A stretch of 64,000 nucleotides of DNA, taken from contig LT009757.1 in the NCBI GenBank assembly GCA_900012615.1, positions 176,294 through 240,293 of the forward strand, written 5' to 3'. The number at the start of each line of letters is the position of its first letter. The stretch's first letter is position 1. Origin of the DNA: Agrobacterium genomosp. 13 str. CFBP 6927 (lineage in GTDB: Bacteria > Pseudomonadota > Alphaproteobacteria > Rhizobiales > Rhizobiaceae). Position numbers and translations under genes: made by a program. Under the pieces are notes generated by a model, which saw only the letters and a program-made list of their open reading frames with translations, was not told where the DNA came from and made no database searches. Below are positions 27,270 to 36,526 of the stretch, piece by piece.

Positions 27270-29207
27270 CTAAGAGACAACGCTGCTCTCCCGATGCGCT
27301 CTTACGGCCGCCTTAACGACGTCGGCGGATAAAGTTCCTTCGCGTACCAGCTCAGCGTGGAGATCAAGAAGAACGCTCCGGTATTCTTCAAGCAACAATT
27401 TCGCGCGCGCAAATTCATCTTTTAATGTCGCTTCAACAGACTTAGCGACACCCCTCCGCCGATGACGATATCCAGCCAGAGCGCGCGGGCTGCTATCAGG
27501 CTCGACGGTTAGCGTTTTTCCGAGACCCCAGGTGACCTCCAACATTGTAGCGATATCCGTCGCGCGATTTAGGTCTGCCGACAGATCACCGCCGCCACTG
27601 TTTTCGAAATCCTTGAACAGCATTTCCTCCGCAGCGATACCACCCAACAGAACTGCAATCTTGTCTCGAAAGTGAGTGGCAGTCCGTCGATTGAAATGCT
27701 GTTCCTCAAACACGGTAGTTCCCATCGTCTGGGTCGACTTGTCGACACGAACGGTTTTTTCGATCGAGACCGCGACCAATGGCTCTGTCTCTAACAGAAC
27801 ACCGAGAATTGCATGGCCTAGTTCATGAGCGGCTACGCAGCGCTGGACAGCTAAAGGAACTGGGATTACGGGCGGCATGGCAGCTACGAGGTCGGCAATC
27901 AGCATCGAACGCTTTGCTTTCCGCGCACGGCGACGAGCGTCGCGCACACATCGTTCAATGTCTGCGCCCGACCAGCCTTCACTGGCCAAAACGACAGTCT
28001 CCAGTGGCTCATGAGCGAGTTCTTTGCCGAGATAGAACCGGAAGATGTCTTCACGTCCGCGCTCGTCCGGAAGCGGAATGGTAAAATGGCGTTCAAGCCG
28101 GCCCGCACGCAGAAGCGCCGGATCAATTACTTCTGGGTAGTTTGTCGCACCAACGATGATCACGCCTTCATGAATCTGCGCCCCGTCCAACAGTTCCAAT
28201 AGCCCATTGACCACTTGCCTATGGTAATTGTCATTGCTACCGGTCCGGTCGTTGCGGCTTGTGAAACTGTCGAACTCGTCAATTAGCAGCACTGACGGCG
28301 CTTGGGCCGCGGCCTCCGAGAATGCTTTTCGCATTGCCTTCAAAAGGTCGCCAAGATGACCCCTCGCCTGCCACCTTGCTGCCGATGCGAAGATGAGCTC
28401 GGCGTTACAAGTCCGTGCCAGCGCAGCTGCGTACGACGTCTTTCCAGCCCCCGGAGGACCCGACAGCAAGATACCGCATTCTACATCGCTCCAAGGCAGC
28501 ATACCCGCTTTCCACGCCACCAGGTCGTCAGCAAGCTCAATGCCCCAGGCTTTCGCGTCACCGTAGCCCGCAAGATCATGGAGTGTCGGTCCTGCTGGTG
28601 CGGTGTCGGACGACGGCCTTGGTTGCTCGGTCCGTGGATATCGTCGCAAACGGTCTAGGCTGGCCTGCAGCGATCGGTTTCGCCTCAGCCCAAGCTCGAC
28701 ACGCTTGGGCGATAGGCTCGCAAGGAAATCTGCGTCAGCATTGGAGAGTGTCCCCAAGCCCATTCGCCGGACTACAATTTGATAGTCAGTTGAACACGGA
28801 GCGGGCAAGGAAACCACAATGTCTGCGGAAATGCGGACTTCGCTGGTTAGAAGGTCGTGGTCCTCGAGTAGAATGATCGCGCGCTTTAGGTCTCGCAGTT
28901 TTCTAAAGCCCGAAAACTCGTCCGAAAGGTCAGGTTCCTCATCCACGACCAGAACGAAGCAGTTGCGCTTGTCCCCGTCCAAGGACGCGCTGCTCTCAAG
29001 TAGGTATTTGGCGGCCATCTTGAATGAGTGCACCTCAGCGTTGGGCGGCAAAACGAAAGCCGCCACGAACGATGATTGCCGCCTTAAAAGATGCCGGATC
29101 GGCCTCGTCATCGAGACCATCGCTAAATGAGTTGGGAGGTCAATCTCAAGGTTCGAGCTATGATACGGATCGAAGCTCGCCATCAAATTGGCTGTGTAAG
29201 ATTGCAT
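27270..29207 (-). CDS. FtsH-like AAA+ ATPase with M41 metalloprotease domain, no membrane anchor
   Basis: A 645-residue ATP-dependent zinc protease. The N-terminal 200 residues match nothing I know and lack the two membrane helices of FtsH. The AAA+ module has Walker A GPPGAGKT (250-257), Walker B LLIDEFD (307-313) and an arginine-finger region LLRAGRLERHF. The M41 protease has AAHELGHAI (His461, Glu462, His465) and a third zinc ligand at about D545 in LSADLNRAT. The ATG has GAGG 5 bases upstream. It likely degrades or remodels a specific soluble target. The gene just upstream (29253-29918) is on the same strand, 45 bases away, and is the probable partner. Confidence 0.85.
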   Translation of the reverse strand: MQSYTANLMASFDPYHSSNLEIDLPTHLAMVSMTRPIRHLLRRQSSFVAAFVLPPNAEVHSFKMAAKYLLESSASLDGDKRNCFVLVVDEEPDLSDEFSGFRKLRDLKRAIILLEDHDLLTSEVRISADIVVSLPAPCSTDYQIVVRRMGLGTLSNADADFLASLSPKRVELGLRRNRSLQASLDRLRRYPRTEQPRPSSDTAPAGPTLHDLAGYGDAKAWGIELADDLVAWKAGMLPWSDVECGILLSGPPGAGKTSYAAALARTCNAELIFASAARWQARGHLGDLLKAMRKAFSEAAAQAPSVLLIDEFDSFTSRNDRTGSNDNYHRQVVNGLLELLDGAQIHEGVIIVGATNYPEVIDPALLRAGRLERHFTIPLPDERGREDIFRFYLGKELAHEPLETVVLASEGWSGADIERCVRDARRRARKAKRSMLIADLVAAMPPVIPVPLAVQRCVAAHELGHAILGVLLETEPLVAVSIEKTVRVDKSTQTMGTTVFEEQHFNRRTATHFRDKIAVLLGGIAAEEMLFKDFENSGGGDLSADLNRATDIATMLEVTWGLGKTLTVEPDSSPRALAGYRHRRRGVAKSVEATLKDEFARAKLLLEEYRSVLLDLHAELVREGTLSADVVKAAVRAHRESSVVS

Positions 29208-29252
29208 GTGATCCTCGGATAACAGAGAGAGCGGACTAGGCTGACGTCTCAG

Positions 29253-29918
29253 TCAGGACCGTATTCGCCGGACCAACGTTTCCGGGCCGAGCAATTCTGT
29301 ATCGAGGTCTACCTCTACGAATCCGCGCAAAATTAACTGGGCGAGCGCGGCAATTGGCCTCGTCTCAGCAAAGACCGTCAAGCAGTCGGCAACGGTAAGG
29401 GTGCCGTGCTCGTTCAATGCTGCGAGCAATCTCAGGCGGTCGCCGAGTGCCAAGGTATGATTGCCGTAGCGAAGCAGGTCCCTTGCATTCTGCAATCGGT
29501 ACCCGTCATAGACTTCTTGATGGACCAGACGCCGATACCTGAATCCCTGGCTGTGGGCGCAGGTCTCAATATCCATCATATCGATAGTCATTACCCTGTC
29601 GGGTGCATCGAGTAAAAACCGACTACCGTCATCGTCAACAATACCAAAATCTGGAACGTGGGCACCTCTCCCGCAATCCAGTGACATTGGCATACAATGC
29701 CAAGAGCTGATCGAGGGGTTCACGTCAAAAAGGCAGGCGGTATCTCTCGCCACCTGAGAACGGAAGATCGCCGGTCCATCGCACTTGACGGTCGCCGAAG
29801 GTTCAAAATCACGGATTGATGCGGAATTGCGGTTTGCACGAATTAACTTCGCGGCATCTGCGATACCCATTATCGAATTCCTCAACGCAATACTGTTGAT
29901 CGTCGCCGTGAAACTCAC
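29253..29918 (-). CDS. unknown protein, faintly TnsA-like, partner of the AAA/M41 protease
   Basis: A 221-residue protein from a GTG at 29918; an ATG at 29870 with GAGG 9 bases upstream is a good alternative. The middle HVPDFGIVDDDGSRFLLDAP recalls the Asp-Phe strand of TnsA-type PD-(D/E)XK nucleases, but the final Lys is absent. The C-terminal part (LLRYGNHTLALGDRLRLL, then LILRGFVEVDLDTELL) looks like a helical, winged-helix-like domain. No signal peptide. Family assignment is tentative; the same-strand spacing to the protease gene is a firmer clue to joint function. Confidence 0.6.
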   Translation of the reverse strand: MSFTATINSIALRNSIMGIADAAKLIRANRNSASIRDFEPSATVKCDGPAIFRSQVARDTACLFDVNPSISSWHCMPMSLDCGRGAHVPDFGIVDDDGSRFLLDAPDRVMTIDMMDIETCAHSQGFRYRRLVHQEVYDGYRLQNARDLLRYGNHTLALGDRLRLLAALNEHGTLTVADCLTVFAETRPIAALAQLILRGFVEVDLDTELLGPETLVRRIRS

Positions 29919-30176
29919 GGCGGGGAGTGGATCAACCTATTCGTATGAGGCGGGTAAAGTTTTTCATGAGCGGAACAAATACAGAACACTCACCCACATG
30001 TCAAGCGCTTCGCCATTCGTCACGAGTCACCGATGGTGAAAAACAGTATTACCTCTCCCCGTCGATCTGGATCAAGAACGCCGCAATAGCCGAGATGCTT
30101 CGTGAGCAAGGTACCTATTTGGTTCTCGCTCAACCAGACAGCCTCAAGCCGAATAAAAATTACTACAATTTACACG

Positions 30177-30536
30177 TCACGCTGAGTTCGAAGCACCAGA
30201 TATGTCGTTATTAATCAACGGATTTCTGGCCACCACTGGGTTTGCCGCTCTGACAAATTTCCATCCCGATTCAAGGAGATGATCCAAGGGCCCAGGTAGA
30301 TCGATGTCTGGATCGACCTCTCCGGGATGCGTCGACCTAAAAAAGATTACGTGGGAATTGTCTACTGCGAAGTCCGCCGCATTCCTCAACTTAACAACCG
30401 GCTTTCCAGCTGAGGATTGCAGAGCGAGGACCTGGGAACCCACTTCGTAAGCCCTTGCTTTGTCCTCAAAGGCACCGATGTCGAACACTGAGTAGATATC
30501 GCCACACTTCCAGTACGTCACGACTCTATAAATCAT
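30177..30536 (-). CDS. hypothetical protein, 119 residues
   Basis: Not recognised. Starts MIYRVVTYWKCGDIYSVFDI with a strong GGAGG 9 bases upstream. Mixed alpha/beta pattern, no signal peptide. It lies on the same strand as the AAA/M41 pair but 258 bases away. Confidence 0.6.
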   Translation of the reverse strand: MIYRVVTYWKCGDIYSVFDIGAFEDKARAYEVGSQVLALQSSAGKPVVKLRNAADFAVDNSHVIFFRSTHPGEVDPDIDLPGPLDHLLESGWKFVRAANPVVARNPLINNDISGASNSA

Positions 30537-30785
30537 ACTTCAACCCCTCCAAGCTTCTTGCAGGGGTCAAGGTGGCAGGCTCATAGGCAAGACACCATCC
30601 GTGCGGTCCGCCACGACGACATTGCGATGCGATATCTGTGCAGCCGGCCAAGCCTTACCGTCGAGCGGTTACTGGCAGACCACTGTCATCCCAGGGCGTC
30701 CGGTTAGGGGATGTTCAACAAACCCGAGGCTCGGGAAGCCTGCCGTAACGCCAGCCCGCCTCATGTTTTACCGTCCACTACATGT

Positions 30786-30869
30786 TCAAAGCCTTTCCGC
30801 CTCATCTGCCTCTGCCAGTCGCACCGTCAATACCTTGATCGCCAACTCGACGTCGCCTTCCTCAACCAT
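30786..30869 (-). CDS. possible small protein, 27 residues, coupled by TGATG
   Basis: The ATG shares its A with the stop of the 85-residue gene upstream (TGATG), the usual layout for translational coupling. The peptide MVEEGDVELAIKVLTVRLAE is acidic and helical. No homology known; it could be chance. Confidence 0.35.
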   Translation of the reverse strand: MVEEGDVELAIKVLTVRLAEADEAERL

Positions 30870-31126
30870 CAAGGCTGCCAATAGATGCCGGACCCGGGTA
30901 CCTGCGGCATCGGAATGTTCGCCCAATTTCCTGCAATGGCTTTCCCTTTGGGTACGAGGGCAACTCCCTTATCGCTGACCACAAGCAGAACACCGTCAAG
31001 CGATCGGTCCGGGTCGTCAGCGTGCAACTTCAGCATAAGTTCGGACACGGCTGATGTGGCCGCGAGAATCCGGCGGGCGTGCACAGCCTCAGAAGCGCGA
31101 AAGATATTGGGGGATTTCAAAGACAT
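30869..31126 (-). CDS. hypothetical protein, 85 residues
   Basis: Starts MSLKSPNIFRASEAVHARRI with AAGGAG 5 bases upstream. Helical first half, then GVLLVVSDKGVALVPKGKAI. No known family. It may form a small operon with the 27-residue frame behind it. Confidence 0.6.
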   Translation of the reverse strand: MSLKSPNIFRASEAVHARRILAATSAVSELMLKLHADDPDRSLDGVLLVVSDKGVALVPKGKAIAGNWANIPMPQVPGSGIYWQP

Positions 31127-32334
31127 TGTGGCTCCTTATGTCCGTTATGGGCACTCTGTGGGGCATCTAAAAAGATCGGACCTCGGCGGAGCGGTGGTTG
31201 AAACGGTAGCTGCGGACCTTAGAAGTGGCAGAGAGAAGCTCCGGGCAGATGCTCATGGTCATTTGCTAGCCCTCCCTTTCTGAAATCAAGCGATCGAATC
31301 GCTGCCACCATGAACCGTCCGTTACCAGTGTTATGTGCTGTCCCGCTGTTAAACCCCGGAAAATAACCAACTTTCCGGGAATAGTTAAAATCTTAGAATT
31401 ATTACATTATAACAATAACTTAGATTATTTTCGTTTTTCGATCGATTTCAGTTGACGGACCCCAAAAGATCGTTAAACAGGCAGCTGCAAATCTGATGCG
31501 GCGACCTAACAGTTGCATGGTCCGCCGGATAACACGGGATTTGCCAGAGCGCGCGCGGCCCAGGACGACAACGGTCCCCGCATCGGAGTACGGTGTCACC
31601 CCGTACGAGCATGCTCCCCGGGGTGGGTTAATCCGGGAGAGAGCTTTGTTTCCCGAGTCGCTCACGGAGATGCTCCATGCCCGGTAACGCCAAATAATTC
31701 CTTTCAGGGACGCACGAGCTTCGCTCGTTCAACTTATCGCTATTGCCGCTTTGTTGCCCGCAAGTGGATCAGAGTGCGGAAAGGAGTGCCATGCCGACCC
31801 CACCCAACGACACCCTGTATGTGACCGAACACCTTTTCGTGGTTGTCGACTTCGGTTACCGCTCCCTCACCGGAACATAGAGCGGTTTCCACGTTAACTA
31901 GCCAGTAACCATCGCATGGGAACATGTCGCCAAGTTTAAACACCCGTCGCATACCGCCGGGTGTCAACCTGGGAGACGACCCATGCGAATATTGAACAAG
32001 GTATGTTTCGCGTCTCCGTGAGCAAGGCCAAAAGATGCCTTGGCCTGCGGGACGACCGCAATGAGGCCAAAAGGTAACCGGGATGCTCAATTTTACTGCC
32101 CCGAAAAATCCGACCACTCTCAACGTGATCTCACATTCCAGTCACGAGAATGACGGGTCTCGTGATTTCATGACGCTCGCTTGCCGCGCCGGCGTCACCA
32201 CCTCCTCGCCCCTCATACGTCTGTAGCCGCATCAGCAGCCAGACCTGTCATCCGTCCGCAACGCGGGCTGGTGGCGTGTTCAATTCTGCAGCCGAGAGGC
32301 TCGCGGAGCGGTCCCGCATGGGGAGAGGTAGAGC
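31127..32334. other. long intergenic region upstream of tnsA, presumed transposon end
   Basis: About 1.2 kb without a secure gene. It holds an AT-rich block (31370-31440), a hairpin with CCCGGAAA/TTTCCGGG arms (31355-31379), a GC-rich palindrome-rich stretch (31550-31650), and a 29-residue frame listed separately. In Tn7-like elements the right end and its TnsB sites lie upstream of tnsA, so one end is expected here, but I could not define TGT/ACA termini or a target duplication. Confidence 0.5.
31791..31880 (+). CDS. possible small protein, 29 residues
   Basis: ATG with AAGGAG 4 bases upstream; peptide starts MPTPPNDTLYVTEHLF. It lies on the tnsA strand, 450 bases upstream. No known family; the ribosome site is the only support. 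Confidence 0.3.
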   Translation: MPTPPNDTLYVTEHLFVVVDFGYRSLTGT

Positions 32335-33180
32335 ATGGAAGTCGAGATTCCGCTTGCTATTCAGATTCTTCACGAGCGCCGTAAAGGACGCGATTTCCTC
32401 GCCGTCCCGTATGTGCGCACGACAAATTTCGCGTCGTCTGGCAGCAAAGGCCGCGTAGACAGCCGTCACCGTCAGGGTCGCTCATATCCGGTCATCGTTG
32501 AAGGCGACCGTGACATCTCCCTGAAAAACAAGCCTGACAGCACCCCTGTAGAAGAACGAATGAGCATTGTCAGCAACCGCATCACGATGCCGTTCGGGGA
32601 GAGCGGGGCCAGTCATCGTCTCGAAAGCCAGTTGGAAGCTGGCCTCTTGACGTTGCTTGCTTGCAACCCGCGCGTTGTGCGTGTGCGCACGCAGTTCGGA
32701 CCTCTGCCATTCGTACATCAAGGAAAATTGTGCCATCACTATGCCGACATCTGCGCTGACTTCGACAACAATTGTCGGTCGCTGTACCTCGTGCGAGCGG
32801 AAGACAACCTCCGCGATCTGACTATCATCCATGAACTGTTGATGAAGCAATGCCTCGGTAGGTTCGCGCATCGCATTCACCTCTACACCGACCGCCCAAT
32901 CAACAAGCCCGCCGTCTTGTGCGCCGAGGAGCGCCTTCGGTCACGCAAGCTCCAGAATGAAGCGACGAACCAACGGCTGATCGAAAAGCTCCGAATGATG
33001 GGGGGTACGGCAATGCTCTTCGACCTGTTTTCCGAGCTCTATCCGGCGATCACCTTCGCCGATAGCTGGACCGCCGTATGGGCCCTTATCGACAACAACG
33101 AGCTTCAGCACGACCATCCGCATGCTGAAGAAATGATCATGACGCGCCTCTCCCGCGTATCTCTCGCAAAGGGTATCTGA
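32335..33180 (+). CDS. tnsA: Tn7-like transposase subunit TnsA
   Basis: Endonuclease that cuts the 5' ends of the element while TnsB cuts the 3' ends, enabling cut-and-paste transposition. The 281-residue protein has the TnsA nuclease domain with HRLESQLEAGLL (Glu97/101) and HHYADICADF (Asp138), then a C-terminal domain that contacts TnsC. The canonical Q-x-K after the Asp strand is replaced by YLVRAED, so the metal site may differ or be weaker. The ATG has a purine-rich GGGGAGAGG upstream. The stop abuts the tnsB start, giving a four-gene operon. Confidence 0.85.
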   Translation: MEVEIPLAIQILHERRKGRDFLAVPYVRTTNFASSGSKGRVDSRHRQGRSYPVIVEGDRDISLKNKPDSTPVEERMSIVSNRITMPFGESGASHRLESQLEAGLLTLLACNPRVVRVRTQFGPLPFVHQGKLCHHYADICADFDNNCRSLYLVRAEDNLRDLTIIHELLMKQCLGRFAHRIHLYTDRPINKPAVLCAEERLRSRKLQNEATNQRLIEKLRMMGGTAMLFDLFSELYPAITFADSWTAVWALIDNNELQHDHPHAEEMIMTRLSRVSLAKGI

Positions 33181-35448
33181 ATGACGAAGAAAAAACATGA
33201 TCCCCAAAAGGTGACCTACACGGAAATCGGGGCCGATGATCGTATCGAGTTCTTTGGACGTCCGTACCGTTTCGACGAGCGCTTGGAAGAAGGGGTGGTC
33301 ATCAAGTCTGATGACGATCGGCCTCAAAATACCATCGTGCTGGCTTGGTCGGAAATCCGCGAATATATCCACCTAGATCAATTGGTCATCGAGAGGGGTT
33401 ACTTCTCGAAAGAGAGTGCAATTAAGCGTTCCGCCAAACGGTCACTCGACAAGTTGCGCGAGGATGTTGCCCTCAAAACGGTCGCGGTGCGCCAGTTTCT
33501 GGAGGAGCTTGAAGAAGGAACGCTTACGAAGTCTGACGACGACATCAAGCAGTTTCTCCGCAAGTTTCGCTTAGAGAACGCGTCACTGATCGAAAAAGCC
33601 GATGACGCCCGGAAGGAGCGCGGCAACAAAAAGCGTGGGATCGTATCCCACCGTCAGTTCCGTCGCTGGGTAAAGGATTTTCAGAGAGGTAATCGTTTGG
33701 ATTGCAGCCTCGTATGGAACCATCGTGGGCGCGTAGCTTTTGGCAGCAGTTTTTCCGCAGAGGAACTGAAGTATTTCGGCACGTACATCCGCGAATATTT
33801 GAGCGAAAACGTCCCGAATATGTGGGCAGCATATTCAAAGCTGGAACGCGATCATGCGCGGCGTGAATTGGTCAATCACAACCCGGGCCGGCTTTGCTCG
33901 TATGGCACCTTCCGTCGCATGGTAAAGGCGATGGACGAGTTCGTCGTAAAACTCGCCCGTGACAAGGACCATCAGCTCACCACACGTCAGCACGCCATCA
34001 GCCGCAAAGGTCTTCAACCGCGTTATCCGCTCCATGTCGTGGAGATGGATGAGCAGAACCTGGACCTAATGGTAATTTGCGAAATGTTCGGTTTCTGGGA
34101 GTTGCTCGACCTGGACATCCAGGACCGGATCAAAAAAATCGAGCGCGTTTGGATTTGTGTCGCTCTCGACGCATATTCTCGCTCGATCCTTGGGATGCGT
34201 GTTCTTGCTGGCGCGCCTTGTGCAGCAGAATCCATTGCCACCTTGGCCATGGCCGTCCGTGACAAGGAATACACGACCGCGCTTTCACAGGACGTGATCG
34301 AATGGCCTCAGTGTGGAGTTCCCGACCGCGTACACACTGATGCTGGAGCAGGCTTCGCAAACGACGAGTTCCCTCTCGTCGTCCAGGCTCTCACGGGTAA
34401 GCATGCGATTCCTCCGAGCAAGCACCCCCATCTTCGCGGCCGCGTAGAACGGTTCTTTAAATCTCTGTCTACCCGCTACATGCACTTCTTCTCGGGTCGG
34501 ACTTTCGGGAACATCCTGCTGAAAGGACAGTACAAGCCAGAGAAGCACGCTCACATCACTCGCGAGATGCTGTGCGAACTTCTCGTACAGCTCATCGTCG
34601 TTTGCTATCACAACACGCCACACCGATCCCTTAGCGGTGAGACGCCGCTTGAGCGCTGGTATCGTGGCTCGCAACAGGAGCGCGCGGTTCCGCCTCCTCC
34701 CACTGTGGAGCAGTACCGAGACATCTTTGGCATCCGTCTCTTTCGAACGATCGGCCGTCGCGGGATCACTATCCTTGGGAACACCTACGCATCAAGGGAG
34801 CTCGATGACCTCGTGATGCACAAACTCAACTGTGAAGTGGAAGTACGGATGAACGATCGAGACATGTGGGCAATCTCCTTCAAAGACCCGCGCGACGACA
34901 ATTGGTACGACGCATACGCCACATTTGAAGGCTTCAAAGGAGTATCGGTCCCGGAGTGGATGGAGACGGTCATCTATCTCCGCAAGAAGTTCGGAGAGCG
35001 CGCACCTGGTAAGGAGCGCGCGCGTCAGATCGTCGCCGACGCGTTGGCGGCCGTCGAAAAGACCGCTGAACAAACGCGGCTGGCACACGACATCGGTGGT
35101 CCACTGATTACTGACAAAACCATCAAAAACTTCGAACGCAAGAACATGATGAACTGGCAGTGGTCCAAGCACCTCTACGTCGACTTCGCTGATCCATCCC
35201 AGCGCCCAGTTTCAGACGGCACCACCGACCTTCTCGCTAGAGTCTCGGGGGACGACCCTATGAACCCAACCGGAACCTTTGACCCGGATGTCTTGGAGGA
35301 GCCGAACGATAAGCGCACAGCAAATGACGTTCCTCAGAAGATCAAACCTAAGACAACAAAGAACTCGCCGTCGTCCAGTCCATCCGTAGACGATGACGAC
35401 GAGCTGGATATCGGCTCAGTCAATCTGCGTGTCGAAACGAAGGAGTGA
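33181..35448 (+). CDS. tnsB: Tn7-like DDE transposase TnsB
   Basis: Main transposase of 755 residues that binds the element ends and performs strand transfer. The rve/Mu-type core has Asp290 in HVVEMDEQNL, Asp387 in DRVHTDAGAGF and Glu423 in HLRGRVERFF, giving the exact D-35-E spacing of an active enzyme. Flanking helix-turn-helix regions and a Mu-C-like beta barrel follow. The acidic, low-complexity C-terminus (SSSPSVDDDDELDIG) is expected to contact TnsC. It starts directly after the tnsA stop. Confidence 0.95.
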   Translation: MTKKKHDPQKVTYTEIGADDRIEFFGRPYRFDERLEEGVVIKSDDDRPQNTIVLAWSEIREYIHLDQLVIERGYFSKESAIKRSAKRSLDKLREDVALKTVAVRQFLEELEEGTLTKSDDDIKQFLRKFRLENASLIEKADDARKERGNKKRGIVSHRQFRRWVKDFQRGNRLDCSLVWNHRGRVAFGSSFSAEELKYFGTYIREYLSENVPNMWAAYSKLERDHARRELVNHNPGRLCSYGTFRRMVKAMDEFVVKLARDKDHQLTTRQHAISRKGLQPRYPLHVVEMDEQNLDLMVICEMFGFWELLDLDIQDRIKKIERVWICVALDAYSRSILGMRVLAGAPCAAESIATLAMAVRDKEYTTALSQDVIEWPQCGVPDRVHTDAGAGFANDEFPLVVQALTGKHAIPPSKHPHLRGRVERFFKSLSTRYMHFFSGRTFGNILLKGQYKPEKHAHITREMLCELLVQLIVVCYHNTPHRSLSGETPLERWYRGSQQERAVPPPPTVEQYRDIFGIRLFRTIGRRGITILGNTYASRELDDLVMHKLNCEVEVRMNDRDMWAISFKDPRDDNWYDAYATFEGFKGVSVPEWMETVIYLRKKFGERAPGKERARQIVADALAAVEKTAEQTRLAHDIGGPLITDKTIKNFERKNMMNWQWSKHLYVDFADPSQRPVSDGTTDLLARVSGDDPMNPTGTFDPDVLEEPNDKRTANDVPQKIKPKTTKNSPSSSPSVDDDDELDIGSVNLRVETKE

Positions 35449-35452
35449 TCTC

Positions 35453-36523
35453 ATGAGCCCTCAGCCCGCCAATTCCATGCTTGAGTTCCTTCGTTCAACC
35501 ATGGACCCAGTCCAACTCATGCGCTCCGAGCTTCTGGCCAAGCTCGAAAATTTCTACGTCGCGACGAAGATGGACGATAAGTTCAGTCTCGAGTTCAGCA
35601 TCATGATCTCCGAGATCGCTGCAGGCAATATGCCAGAGGGATATGCGATTGCCGTGCCGGGCAAATCCGGCAGCGGGAAGAGCACAATGATCCGACATAG
35701 GCTCAAAACCCACCCTGGTCTTCGACCTTATGTCGACCGGTACGGCAACAGCAAACAGGCCTGCCTATGGGTGAAAACACCTGCCGGATGTTCCATGAAG
35801 TCGCTGGGAGAGCATGCACTCAAGGCAGCGGGCTACCCAGGCGGCGCGCTCAAGAACGAAACCGCAATTTGGGACAAGCTGCGGGACGCTTTGATGGTCA
35901 AAGAGTACAAAATCGTCTTCTTTGATGAATTTCAGCACGTTCTCCACGCCCCAACGAGCAAGTCCAAAGAGCATCCGGCCAACCAGATCAAAGCCATCAT
36001 GCAGTCCGACACTTGGCCAGTTTGGCTAATCCTGAGCGGCGTGGACGACATGATGGGTGTCATCGAGGCTGACCCTCATCAGCAAACATCGCGGAGAACC
36101 CGTGTCGTCGAGATGGAATTGCTTACGGAGCACGAAATCCCCTTCGTAGCATCGGTTTTGAATGAGCTGTGTTCCACCGTCGGTTTCACACTCTCGTTCA
36201 AACCTACCAGGAAATTCATCACGCGGCTCATGCACGGCGGTCTACAGCGGTTCGGAATGGTCGTGCAATTGATGAAGCTATCAATTCAAAGCGCCATCTT
36301 CGATGACAAGACCTTCCACCACAAAGTCATCAACCACGATCACTTCGCTGACGGGTATCGACGGCTCAGCAACTGCGATGACAACACCAATGTTTTCATC
36401 GCCGATGACTGGTTCAACATCGTTCGAGAGGTTGATGAAAACGGAAGGCTGACAACGACACTCGTGAACGGACCGAACTCAAGCCGCCGGACCTCACAAA
36501 GAATTAAATTGGGAGATGAGTAA
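35453..36523 (+). CDS. tnsC: Tn7-like AAA+ regulator TnsC
   Basis: ATPase that links target selection to the transposase. The start is the ATG at 35453 with AGGAG 6 bases upstream, giving 356 residues. Walker A is GKSGSGKST (70-78) and Walker B KIVFFDEF (153-160), followed by a sensor region LILSGVDD. It would polymerise on DNA and be recruited by TniQ. It lies 4 bases after tnsB and 3 bases before tniQ. Confidence 0.93.
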   Translation: MSPQPANSMLEFLRSTMDPVQLMRSELLAKLENFYVATKMDDKFSLEFSIMISEIAAGNMPEGYAIAVPGKSGSGKSTMIRHRLKTHPGLRPYVDRYGNSKQACLWVKTPAGCSMKSLGEHALKAAGYPGGALKNETAIWDKLRDALMVKEYKIVFFDEFQHVLHAPTSKSKEHPANQIKAIMQSDTWPVWLILSGVDDMMGVIEADPHQQTSRRTRVVEMELLTEHEIPFVASVLNELCSTVGFTLSFKPTRKFITRLMHGGLQRFGMVVQLMKLSIQSAIFDDKTFHHKVINHDHFADGYRRLSNCDDNTNVFIADDWFNIVREVDENGRLTTTLVNGPNSSRRTSQRIKLGDE

Positions 36524-36526
36524 ACG

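Noticed and set aside
31420..31665. Minus-strand frame of 81 residues with a Walker A-like GRARSGKS
   Set aside because: Too short for a P-loop domain, no Walker B, and a GTG start without a ribosome site; likely chance.
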